Part shown: positions 36,462 to 46,118 of the stretch, piece by piece | Numbering within the stretch: position 1 is the first letter of the stretch | Layout of the letters: each line of letters opens with the position of its first letter | Assembly (NCBI RefSeq): GCF_943192905.1 | Contig: NZ_CALPCC010000009.1 | Location: 25,188-89,187 of the forward strand | From: Adlercreutzia murintestinalis | GTDB taxonomy: Bacteria; Actinomycetota; Coriobacteriia; Coriobacteriales; Eggerthellaceae | Direction of reading: 5' to 3' | DNA length: 64,000 nucleotides | Position numbers and translations under genes: made by a program | The notes under the pieces: generated by a model | The model's database searches: none | What the model saw: the letters and a program-made list of their open reading frames with translations, nothing else | Told to the model about the DNA's origin: nothing

Positions 36462-37555
36462 AATGCTGCCCCTCTTGTTTCAAAGATGGGATTGCGAAAG
36501 AGTTGGTGACCACGCTTTCGTCGCCCGGTAATGGTTTATGTGATGTATGCGGCTCAAAAACTGAAATTTTTTTGGAAATAACTCCCGAATCTGAGTTGTC
36601 TGAACAATTTGCGGACTTGCTTAGTGTTTTTTCTGCCGTAAAGGATTGCAGAGAATCCTATGAAACGCTGTTCGACGCGTTTTGCGGGACTTGGAATATT
36701 TTTGATAGTATTTCGCGCGATGCGTTTGAGAGACTGCTTAAATCTATGTTTCCGGCCAACCAGAGAATCGCAAAGCTTTTGAAAAGCCGAGTGGCTTTAG
36801 ATCCGAGCCCGGACCCTAAATGCAATTTTGCGCTTAATTTTTTCGGGGAAAAGGATTGGTGTGAATTTGCTCAAGAAATTAAACATATTCATCGCTATCA
36901 TGCGACCATAGTTCGAAGGGATGTTTTACGGGATCTTTTTAACGCGCTTGAACTAGTGGTTACATCAGGAGGAAGTAGATGGTTTCGTGCGCGTCGTTGG
37001 AACAATAAGAGCATAAGTGATTTATCGGTGAATGAGCTCAAAGAGCCTTCCGAAAAAGAAGCAAAAGGGGGCCGCATGAGTCCTGAAGGCGTGCGGTGTC
37101 TGTATATATCGAACAATATCGAAGGTGCAATGGCGGAAATTAGGGCATCCAAGCATGATGACATCGCAATAATGGAGATGTCCCCTAGTCGAGATTTAAA
37201 AATTCTTGATCTTAGCCGAATAGACAGGATAAGTCCTTTTGATGAAACTGTTGATTGTAGAAAGTTAGCTTCCAATTTAATCAATTTGAATCAGATAAAG
37301 GATGCTTTAGTCAAACCTATGCGCTCAACAGATGATGCGATTGAGTATGTTCCTACACAATATATTGCTGATTTTGCACGCAGCATAGGATTCGATGGAA
37401 TTGGCTATCATAGCGTACTACATGAAAGAAATGGGTTGCCCACCTACAATATTGCTAGTTTTCTTGGTTTTGATGAGGCGTTTATTTGCGAGAGTATTTC
37501 CATGTATAACGTTAAAAATATTCACCTTGATGTTGGTAGATTCTGCACAAAATAA
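36458..37555 (+). CDS. Zinc-ribbon, HEPN/RES N-terminal and RES domain protein
   Basis: A 365-residue protein in three parts. Residues 1-40 hold a zinc ribbon (CCPSC at 3-7 and CDVC at 28-31). Residues about 60-165 are helical and resemble the HEPN/RES N-terminal domain (AFCGTWNIFD). Residues about 172-340 form a RES domain with RWFRAR (R177), CLYIS (Y216), AMAEIRA (E227) and the late FDGIGYHS and NIASFLGF strands. RES toxins such as ParT and MbcT degrade NAD by phosphorolysis or ADP-ribosylate targets. It is translationally coupled to the sce7725-like gene. A toxic effector role triggered by the other two proteins is inferred. Confidence 0.75.
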   Translation: MKCCPSCFKDGIAKELVTTLSSPGNGLCDVCGSKTEIFLEITPESELSEQFADLLSVFSAVKDCRESYETLFDAFCGTWNIFDSISRDAFERLLKSMFPANQRIAKLLKSRVALDPSPDPKCNFALNFFGEKDWCEFAQEIKHIHRYHATIVRRDVLRDLFNALELVVTSGGSRWFRARRWNNKSISDLSVNELKEPSEKEAKGGRMSPEGVRCLYISNNIEGAMAEIRASKHDDIAIMEMSPSRDLKILDLSRIDRISPFDETVDCRKLASNLINLNQIKDALVKPMRSTDDAIEYVPTQYIADFARSIGFDGIGYHSVLHERNGLPTYNIASFLGFDEAFICESISMYNVKNIHLDVGRFCTK

Positions 37556-37560
37556 TAAGC

Positions 37561-38420
37561 CTAGGGACATTCGCGGTCGAAATCGGTCCGCACTCCGAAG
37601 ATGCGGTCGAGGCGCTTGGAGGACCATTTTTTTGAAGTTGATGCGCTGCGCATCGCGTTTTCCGGTATCGCTATTCTTGATGCAGCAGAACAGGCAGTAC
37701 ACGAATCGCTCATAGAGTTCATTGAGCACGCAATCGGCCTTAAGGTCCGAAAGGTCGGGATTCTTCAGATTGAAAGAGATGTCGTTTTCATATGGGGAAA
37801 CGGGGTCGCACTTCAAGTGCAAGGATAGAGGCTCAGAAACGGGAAGATTTAGCTGCTGGGCAGCGACATGCCCATTCCAGATCTGAGCCCATGCGAATAG
37901 GAATACCTTTCCTTGTTGGTAGATTGAGAGTGGGTGAAACGTCTGACCGCATGCTTCATTGCGAGCATTAGCGGTGCCATCGAGAACGACTCGCGTTGAT
38001 GTCCGAGCATGGATCCCGCAGGTGGCTTTCCCGTGAACGTGCTTATGATATTGAAAGCAGAGGCGCTTTTCCCGAGGAGGATATAGGCTTCATTGTAGAG
38101 CGCGTCCCACTTCGCAAGGCTCTCTTCGAGTGCTGATTTGTTGTTGGCGAGAAGATCATGAGTTTGAATGCGAAGCTGCATGAACAGGTCGGACAGCTTC
38201 TCGGCGAAAGACAACTCTGCTTCGTATCGATTGAAGTTCACTTTGGAGCTTCGCTCATGCTCGTAGTCCCGCCGCTTCGACTTGTGCGTAAAGTGCCCAA
38301 GAATCGCACGGCCGATGATGAATAGGACGACGCTCGGGAATATGGCAACGCTCAAAAGAAAGCATCAATGCTTTCGCCCTTTTGCAAAGCATCGTAGGCT
38401 GCTCCGAATATCTCCAGCAT
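37561..38420 (-). pseudogene. Second copy of the membrane-anchored unknown protein, several frameshifts
   Basis: From ATG 38420 the frame reads MLEIFGAAYDALQKGESIDAFF and stops. One extra base at the TTTT near 38354-38357 would join it to the frame 38355-37849, which has a membrane segment (SVAIFPSVVLFIIG) and a helical domain. A second shift lies somewhere in 37930-38060, after which AQIWNGHVAAQQLNLPV and NELYERFVYC continue. A third is at A7 (37627-37633), after which KRLDRIFGVRTDFDRECP ends at TAG 37563-37561. The C-terminus (YERF, then D-R-ECP) matches the gene at 3997-4994. The gene is clearly decayed; function is unknown. Confidence 0.6.
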
Positions 38421-38787
38421 TTCGGAACCCTTTCATGGATAGAGTGTCGTCAATACGCATATACCGAAACGAACGATGGCGCAGCAGGCCGTGAGGGATG
38501 GTAGGCGATTCGCTGAGATTGATTACCCTGTAAAATGTAAATCGGTTTTGTATAGACACAGACGATATCATTTTGAAATGGAATAAGCTCCATCTGTGAG
38601 ACACTAAGCATGGGAATACTTTACGTATAAAGTATTTTGCATTTTATATTTTGACGTCATTCAGTTTGGTTTGTTGCGGTCTCGGATGAAGATTTGGCCG
38701 CCAGAGCGAGAGGGGCGTGTTTGATGCAAGAAGCATCTATGGGCTGATTGCAACAAAAAAGTGTCATTTCTCGGGTTGGAGGAACCC
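38421..38787. other. Intergenic region with an 8-bp dyad
   Basis: This AT-rich gap separates the decayed membrane gene from the GNAT gene. At 38616-38635 there is a perfect dyad (ATACTTTA, 4-base centre, TAAAGTAT) that could be an operator. No gene or clear promoter is supported. Confidence 0.4.
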
Positions 38788-39285
38788 ATGTGGCTGACAG
38801 TCGCGGAAGCTAAAAAAGCTGATAGGAAGTATGTTTGCGAGATAAGAGAAAATCTTTGTACGGGATGTGTATGTGAAATCGGAATTCGGGCTATAGAAGG
38901 ATTCGCTGAGGTGGTGGAGGATTTTTCAGAGGATTTGGGGCGTGCTGCAATCCAGATAGGAAAGAAAACGTCGGGTAGTCCGCACGGCTATTTGAAGCAT
39001 TTTAGAATACGGGTCCAAGATGATAACAGGGGTTGTGGCATTGGGACGGAGTTGCTTTATTGTCTGCATCATATGGTCGATGTGATAGATCCGGCATTAA
39101 AGCGGATTGACGGCTGTGAAGCAAATCCCGAGAATGAAGCCTTTCGAGATGGTCTGCTTAGGTTTTATAGGAAATGCGGGTTTGTGGTATCTGAAAATGG
39201 TCACAAAATAATCGAGCGAAAGCGCATTTGTCCTTTGAGGTTTTGGATGAAACTCCATTTTGATAAAAAAACATTGAGAAATTAG
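38788..39285 (+). CDS. GNAT-family N-acetyltransferase (divergent)
   Basis: A 165-residue protein. The acetyl-CoA binding motif A appears as VQDDNRGCGIGTELL, and the C-terminal part ANPENEAFRDGLLRFYRKCGFVV matches the late GNAT helix and strand. ATG 38788 is used because GGAGGA precedes it; a GTG at 38761 is in frame but lacks such a site. The N-terminal half is unusually Cys-rich (YVCEI, NLCTGCVCEIG). In this island it could be a stand-alone transferase or a toxin, but no antitoxin gene is adjacent. Confidence 0.65.
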   Translation: MWLTVAEAKKADRKYVCEIRENLCTGCVCEIGIRAIEGFAEVVEDFSEDLGRAAIQIGKKTSGSPHGYLKHFRIRVQDDNRGCGIGTELLYCLHHMVDVIDPALKRIDGCEANPENEAFRDGLLRFYRKCGFVVSENGHKIIERKRICPLRFWMKLHFDKKTLRN

Positions 39286-39292
39286 CAAAGTG

Positions 39293-39358
39293 TGTCGATT
39301 CTATCGACAAAGAAGAAGGATTTTAGCTAAGAGTAATTCAGTACTAATGTACTGAATT
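39293..39358. promoter_or_regulatory. Two tight dyads downstream of the GNAT gene
   Basis: TGTCGAT-TCT-ATCGACA (39293-39309) and AATTCAGTAC-TAAT-GTACTGAATT (39335-39358) are perfect inverted repeats in an AT-rich gap. They resemble operator sites more than terminators, because no T-tract follows. Confidence 0.45.
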
Positions 39359-39506
39359 GGCTGAAATATGCATATATTGTATCGCCCTAGGGCCATATAT
39401 ATGATTTGGGAAGCGTCGTTGTAGATTCGTCGAATATTTCGCATGCAAGATCAACTTACGTCTTGTCTAGCGGAGGTTCATTTATGGCAAGAGGACTGAG
39501 GGATCA

Positions 39507-40379
39507 CTAGATCAGCTCCCAATGGCCGGTTCTGTTCGATCCGATGCGTTCGATCAGGCCGTCTGCTTTCAGGCTGCTGAGGATTCGTTGGGTTTGGCAT
39601 GTGGAGATGCCAAGACTCGCTCCTCTCTAGGCAGCGGTGAGAGCGGGGTCTTCCTTCAGCAGTTGCAGCGCCTGTTGAGACCGGGAAGCTTCGGCGGGGA
39701 TACCCTCGGAGAGGAAGGCTATCCGCTTGCTCAGTTCTTCTTCGAGGCACGAAGAGAACAATCGGATGAAGCGCGCGGGGTCCTCATCAGCTTGCCATGC
39801 CTCTAGGGAGGTCTTATATTCTCGGGAGTTGTCCACTTTGATGGCGATCGGGGGGAACTCCGCCTGTTGCAGTTGATGATTCATCAGAAGCCGGCCGGTA
39901 CGGCCGTTCCCGTCAGCGAAGGGGTGTATGCGTTCGAACGCTGCATGGAACCAGGCTATGGCTGGCAGCGCTCCTTGCTCTTCGACTAGCTGCCCATACC
40001 CGAAGACGAGGTCATCCATGGCGCTGCGTATCTTATGGGCTGCAAGGGGGACCGTGCGAGAAGCGCGGATGATCGCAGGTGTGCTTCGGTAGGACCCCCG
40101 CGCACGCGGTTGCAGGTCGAGCGCGCATCTCTCATGCAGATCGCGGATGAGGTCTTGGTCAAGAGGTGCATCGCTTTCCAGGGCATCTTCCAGGAATGCG
40201 CTTGCTTCGAAGATGCGCCGCGCGGCTACCTGCTCTCGACCTGGCTTGCCGCTGACGAATTCGCCTTCGTAGATCACCTCGGTCTCAGCCAGGGTGAGCG
40301 TCGACCCTTCGATGGCGTTCGAGTTGAAGGCCATCCGTACCAGGAGGTCTTCAATGTAACTTTGCTGGGCCAGTTCCAT
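39507..40379 (-). pseudogene. Fic-family protein with in-frame amber codon before its C-terminal HTH
   Basis: The Fic domain is complete. SNAIEGSTLTLAET is a segment of the active-site region, and HPFADGNGRTGR is the catalytic motif that transfers AMP or another nucleotide moiety to proteins. After PALTAA a TAG at 39629-39627 stops the frame, yet the same frame continues with a winged-helix-like tail (QRILSSLKADGLIERIGSN, then GHWELI) to TAG 39509-39507. The product would therefore be a 250-residue Fic protein lacking the HTH unless the stop is read through. The N-terminus is also short; coding-like sequence upstream (to about 40480) lies in another frame. The gene is probably in decay. Confidence 0.75.
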
Positions 40380-40743
40380 CTTTTCTGAGAGTGGGAAGAA
40401 GGAGCGTCACCGGTTTTTGGAGAGGTTTCAACTCTTTTAAGGCATCGATATCAGTGATGGATGGGGTTATGATGTCGAGCACAGCGCCTCTTTCTTCGTA
40501 ATGTCGTAATAAATAGCATATTTACGGTGTTTTGCAGAAATATGTCGTAATATACGCTCTTTTAATACGACATGATTCGTGGGTTTGTTTCGGGGTGTGG
40601 TCGGGAAGGAGTTCATTGATCGGACAAAGGGAAGCACACCCTTAGTCCTTGTTGACATCTGAGACGCATCGGGATTTATCAAGTGCGCCTATGTGAGGTT
40701 TCCCTATAATAAAGAAAGATGAAACACCGATGAAAGCAGGCGC
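40380..40743. other. Intergenic region upstream of rmlA
   Basis: A TATAAT at 40705-40710, 34 bases before the rmlA ATG, is a good -10 candidate; no convincing -35 is spaced from it. The left part holds short minus-strand coding-like frames (to about 40680) that may be the frameshifted N-terminus of the Fic gene. Confidence 0.4.
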
Positions 40744-41645
40744 ATGAAGGGTATCATTCTTGCGGGGGGTAGCGGTACGCGGCTCTACCCGTTGACCACC
40801 GTGACCAGCAAGCAGCTTTTGCCGGTCTACGATAAGCCAATGATCTACTACCCGCTGTCGGTGCTGATGATGGCGGGCATTCGTGACATTCTGATCATCT
40901 CCACGCCAGCCGACCTGCCGAACTTCGAGCGGCTATTGGGTACCGGCGAGCAGTTCGGCGTGAACCTCTCCTATGCTGAGCAGCCCTCGCCCGATGGCCT
41001 CGCGCAGGCGTTCATCATCGGTGAGGACTTCATCGCGGGCGACTCGTGCGCGCTGGTGCTGGGAGATAACATCTTCTACGGCAACGGGCTGAGCCGCCAT
41101 TTGCGCCGTGCGGTGGAAGCGGCTGAGGATGCGGGCGGCGCTACCGTGTTCGGCTATTACGTGGAGGACCCAGAGCGTTTTGGTGTGGTGGAGTTCGATG
41201 ACGATTACAACGCCATCTCCATCGAGGAGAAGCCGGAGCATCCAAAGTCGAACTATGCGGTCACGGGCCTGTATTTCTACGATGCGCGCGTGTGCGAGCT
41301 GGCCAAGCAAGTGAAGCCTTCTGCGCGCGGCGAGCTTGAGATCACCACGCTCAACCAGATGTATCTGGAAGACGGCAGTTTGAACGTGGTAACGCTCGGG
41401 CGCGGGTATGCATGGTTGGATACGGGCACCATGGAGTCGCTGTTCGAGGCAAGCGAATTCGTGCGGGTGATCGAGCGCAGCCAGGGGCTGCCGGTGGCCA
41501 TGATCGAAGAGATCGCCTACGAAAACGGCTGGATCACCCTAGACGAGTTGCGCACCGCGGCGCAGCGCTGCGGCAAAAGCGTATATGGCCAATACTTGAT
41601 GAAGATCGTTGAAGGGCGCGTTCTGCCGCATAAGGAGCGTGCCTG

Positions 41646-41646
<1 letters not shown>
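40744..41646 (+). CDS. rmlA: Glucose-1-phosphate thymidylyltransferase
   Basis: First enzyme of dTDP-L-rhamnose synthesis, joining dTTP and glucose 1-phosphate. The 300-residue protein has the nucleotide loop [13 protein letters not shown], the [16 protein letters not shown] helix, VLGDNIFYG with the metal-binding Asp, and [20 protein letters not shown]. All are canonical for RmlA. It starts an operon rmlA-rmlD-rmlB-rmlC. The coupling TGATG at its end joins it to rmlD. The sugar probably enters the polysaccharide made by the locus to the left, or cell-wall rhamnan. Confidence 0.96.
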
Positions 41647-43569
<1,923 letters not shown>

Positions 43570-43676
43570 GAGCGGGGCGGCATTGCGAGAGCGCTCTGTG
43601 ATCCTGAGAGCCGCCTTGAAAGCGACACGGGCGCTCCTGATACACAAGTGCAAAGATAGCTAAGCAAGAGAGGGAA

Positions 43677-44270
43677 ATGATGGCGACAGGTGACCAGGTC
43701 ATATCTGGCAACTTCACGTTCATAGAGACCTCCATCGAAGGCGTTGTGATCGTGGATGTAAAGAGCTATGGCGACGATCGCGGGTACTTCATGGAAACCT
43801 ACAAGCGCCCTGATTTCGTTGTGGGTGGCATCGTCTGCGATTTCGTGCAAGACAATCAGTCGTTCTCAACGCGCGGCGTGCTGCGCGGTCTGCATTATCA
43901 GATTGAGCATCCACAGTCGAAGCTGGTGCGCGTGATCGAAGGCACCGTATTCGATGTGGCGGTGGACCTTCGCCCGAGCAGCCCCACGTATGGGAAGTGG
44001 GAAGGTGTCATCCTCTCCGCCGAGAACCGTCGTCAGTTCTTCATTCCGCGCGGGTTCGCGCATGGGTTTCTTGTGCTCAGCGATACGGCCACCTTCTGTT
44101 ACAAGTGTGATGATGTGTATCACCCCAACGACGAGGGCGGTCTTATGTGGAATGACCCAGCCATCGGCATCGAATGGCCTGCCTTGGAGGGTGATGCGGC
44201 GTTCGACTCCGCACAGGTGCTTTTGAGCGAGAAGGACACGAAGCACCCTTCGTTATCATCTCTGCGTTAG
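43677..44270 (+). CDS. rmlC: dTDP-4-dehydrorhamnose 3,5-epimerase
   Basis: Cupin-fold epimerase acting between RmlB and RmlD. The 197 residues include VKSYGDDRGYFMETY, FVQDNQSFS, the catalytic RGLHYQ histidine, VFDVAVDLR and IPRGFAHGFLVL with its second conserved His, as expected. ATG 43677 and ATG 43680 are adjacent. The 107-bp gap after rmlB is larger than elsewhere in the operon but shows no terminator. Confidence 0.94.
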   Translation: MMATGDQVISGNFTFIETSIEGVVIVDVKSYGDDRGYFMETYKRPDFVVGGIVCDFVQDNQSFSTRGVLRGLHYQIEHPQSKLVRVIEGTVFDVAVDLRPSSPTYGKWEGVILSAENRRQFFIPRGFAHGFLVLSDTATFCYKCDDVYHPNDEGGLMWNDPAIGIEWPALEGDAAFDSAQVLLSEKDTKHPSLSSLR

Positions 44271-44300
44271 ACGCGATTGTTCAAAGCTTTTGGCTGGGAT

Positions 44301-44335
44301 ATTGTGAAAGAGAGCATGATGCTCTCTTTCACAAT
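44301..44335. terminator. Perfect 17-bp inverted repeat between convergent genes
   Basis: ATTGTGAAAGAGAGCAT and its exact reverse complement are separated by one base, between the end of rmlC (plus) and the end of the RelE-like gene (minus). It should form a strong hairpin on both strands and probably acts as a bidirectional terminator, although T-runs are short. Confidence 0.65.
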
Positions 44336-44604
44336 TAGCGTTTGTAGACTTCACTACGATGGCCAATCTCAATGGCAAGGATTATCAACGCACCATCATC
44401 AATATCGCAGAGAACGCGATAGTTGCCTATGCGATATCTCCATATGCCCGACTTGTCGCCTTTAAGCGATTTGCCATATGCGCGAGGGTCGGAACAGCCA
44501 TCGAGGTGCTTGATAAGCCAGGAGACGATCACTTTGCGCACGCTTGGATTGAGCTTAGAGAGCTGCTTATCTGCTCTTTTCGAGAATCTAAGTTGCCATG
44601 TCAT
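44335..44604 (-). CDS. RelE/ParE-family toxin
   Basis: An 89-residue basic protein with the RelE-fold pattern: WQLRFSKRADKQLSKL at the N-terminus, WLIKHL, then GIWRYRIGNYRVLCDIDDG and a C-terminal IGHRSEVY. The residues expected for ribosome-dependent mRNA cleavage (Arg in RYRIGNYR, the terminal H-R-x-x-x-Y) are present. The gene overlaps the antitoxin gene upstream by four bases, as is usual for relBE operons. Confidence 0.88.
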   Translation of the reverse strand: MTWQLRFSKRADKQLSKLNPSVRKVIVSWLIKHLDGCSDPRAYGKSLKGDKSGIWRYRIGNYRVLCDIDDGALIILAIEIGHRSEVYKR

Positions 44605-44825
44605 AAGTACTTCTTTGCGACATCCTCTGCGGAAAGCGATACAGGATCTGCATCGAATTCAGCCTTGGCTTCGTACCAAGTGCGGAGGTCTAGCTCGTCT
44701 TCGATCTTCTCCAAGACGGAATCGCGGATGAATTCCGATATGCTCATTCCAAATGTTTGGGCATAGTCGGATACGAGTTGTTTTTCTGCGGCATCTAGCC
44801 TGATCGTCATCGTTGTTGAAGCCAT
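44601..44825 (-). CDS. RelB/DUF6290-type antitoxin
   Basis: A 74-residue acidic protein with an N-terminal ribbon-helix-helix pattern (TTMTIRLDAAEKQLVSDYAQTFGMSISEFIRD) and an extended acidic C-terminus that would wrap the toxin. ATG 44825 follows AGGAGGAGTG. It neutralises the RelE-like toxin encoded immediately downstream and probably represses its own promoter. Confidence 0.88.
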   Translation of the reverse strand: MASTTMTIRLDAAEKQLVSDYAQTFGMSISEFIRDSVLEKIEDELDLRTWYEAKAEFDADPVSLSAEDVAKKYL

Positions 44826-44973
44826 CACTCCTCCTCTATTGTGTAAGACATTGTAACACAGTAAGAGGAAAGAGACGTTGGAGAAACTTGAGCAAGCAAG
44901 GAGAATTGCAACTAATGAAGCAGGCTTCCCGGGCTATTGCTAGCCAAGGTCGCCTGCTCCACAAGCGGGCAAT

Positions 44974-45031
44974 TAGATGCTATCCATGCGCAGGGCTTCC
45001 ACCACGTTATCAGCGCGGCAGCGGTGCATGC
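44974..45031 (-). repeat. 58-bp duplicate of the FtsX permease 3' end (copy A)
   Basis: These 58 bases match 47647-47704 with two or three differences and the same orientation. In the minus frame they encode MHRCRADNVVEALRMDSI and a stop (TAA), the same C-terminal peptide as the large permease gene. This is either an attachment-site-like duplication or the last trace of a second permease gene. Confidence 0.8.
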
Positions 45032-45054
45032 TGGAGGCTCCTAATAGCTCGATA

Positions 45055-45999
45055 TTAAGCAACAGGAAAAGTGACACCGTAATCTTCCGCCATTACCTGC
45101 GCTGCAAGGTCTCGCACGGTAGCATCTGCGTCTGATACCGACCAAAGAGAACTCGTTATATTTCTTTTCGGAATAGTACCGTATGTATTGGTAGACGAGA
45201 GGGCGATCCCGTCCTCACCTTCTATGAAAACGAAATGCTGTTGCTGGTTGTTGTGGTCGAAAAATTCGATCGTTATTTCATGTTTCCTTGAGAGCATGTC
45301 GGCATCAATGCCTTTGGTTCTGAGGTAGTTGTTAAGAGACAGGTACGTTTTATCTCTATCGAAGCCATTGTATTCCTGTTGAAATAGTATCGAGGAATTT
45401 TGAGAGTCAAGCTGTACTGTATCGCTATTCAGCTGGACGGGGAGCAATAAGCCCACTTCGCAGTTCTCCCCCTCATATGGGAAATGGTAGACCTCTCGCA
45501 CGTCCAAGGAGACATAGGTAGCCATCCCCTTAGCGTTTGAGACTTCGTAAAACTTCGATCCGTTTTCTTCAAATGTGGAGACAGTGAGCTGCGGTGCAGT
45601 TTCTCGATTGGCGATATCCATCTGGTTTTGCGCAATGTTGGTTGACCAATAGGAGATAAAGAGGGATGCGAGTACTCCTAGAAAAAGGTAGGCGATGGAT
45701 TTATAGAGCATGCGCCGTGCTTCAATCCATTTTCCAAGCGGGAAAATCATAGCTTTTGGAAGTACAGTGATAATGCAAAGCAGTGCGATACCCGCATAAA
45801 TGACTTCTCCCGCGAGAAAATGACTCGAGATGATCGGATTGTCTTGTTTGAACAAAATGAATCCAAATGCAAATAAGGCAAATATAGTGCAGATTACTGG
45901 AATGAGGTGTTTGATTTGCCGTGTTTTGGGTGTGCTTGAGTATTTGGGTGATGATGCAGATTGCCGAAACTCTTCATTTGATTGATCGGCAGCGGGCAT
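45055..45999 (-). CDS. Membrane protein of unknown function
   Basis: A 314-residue protein with a hydrophilic N-terminal 40 residues, then three membrane segments (about residues 43-62, 75-95 and 108-128), then an extracytoplasmic or cytosolic beta-rich domain of about 180 residues. No family is recognised. ATG 45999 is preferred because GAAAGGAATACGA precedes it; 11 further in-frame residues upstream lack a ribosome site. It is transcribed away from the AAA ATPase gene, and both lie between the two copies of the 58-bp permease-end repeat. Confidence 0.6.
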   Translation of the reverse strand: MPAADQSNEEFRQSASSPKYSSTPKTRQIKHLIPVICTIFALFAFGFILFKQDNPIISSHFLAGEVIYAGIALLCIITVLPKAMIFPLGKWIEARRMLYKSIAYLFLGVLASLFISYWSTNIAQNQMDIANRETAPQLTVSTFEENGSKFYEVSNAKGMATYVSLDVREVYHFPYEGENCEVGLLLPVQLNSDTVQLDSQNSSILFQQEYNGFDRDKTYLSLNNYLRTKGIDADMLSRKHEITIEFFDHNNQQQHFVFIEGEDGIALSSTNTYGTIPKRNITSSLWSVSDADATVRDLAAQVMAEDYGVTFPVA

Positions 46000-46072
46000 T
46001 TCGTATTCCTTTCTACTAGAATGTTGGCGCATCCCAAAAATCAGTATATGAGATACTTATTATGAAATAGAG

Positions 46073-46109
46073 TATAATACTCTCAATCATAATTCATATT
46101 ATTGAGAGT
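46073..46109 (+). promoter_or_regulatory. -10 box within nested dyads upstream of the AAA ATPase gene
   Basis: A perfect TATAAT (46073-46078) is itself inside the dyad GAGTAT-A-ATACTC. A second dyad, ACTCTCAAT (46079-46087) and ATTGAGAGT (46101-46109) with a 13-base centre, lies between it and the ATG. This arrangement suggests a repressor-controlled promoter. No -35 element is convincing. Confidence 0.55.
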
Positions 46110-46118
46110 TGGTATGAA

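Noticed and set aside
40467..40682. Minus-strand frame of 71 codons upstream of the Fic gene
   Set aside because: Its C-terminal half looks coding-like and may be a frameshifted Fic N-terminus, but the join could not be placed confidently, so it is only mentioned in the Fic and intergenic entries.
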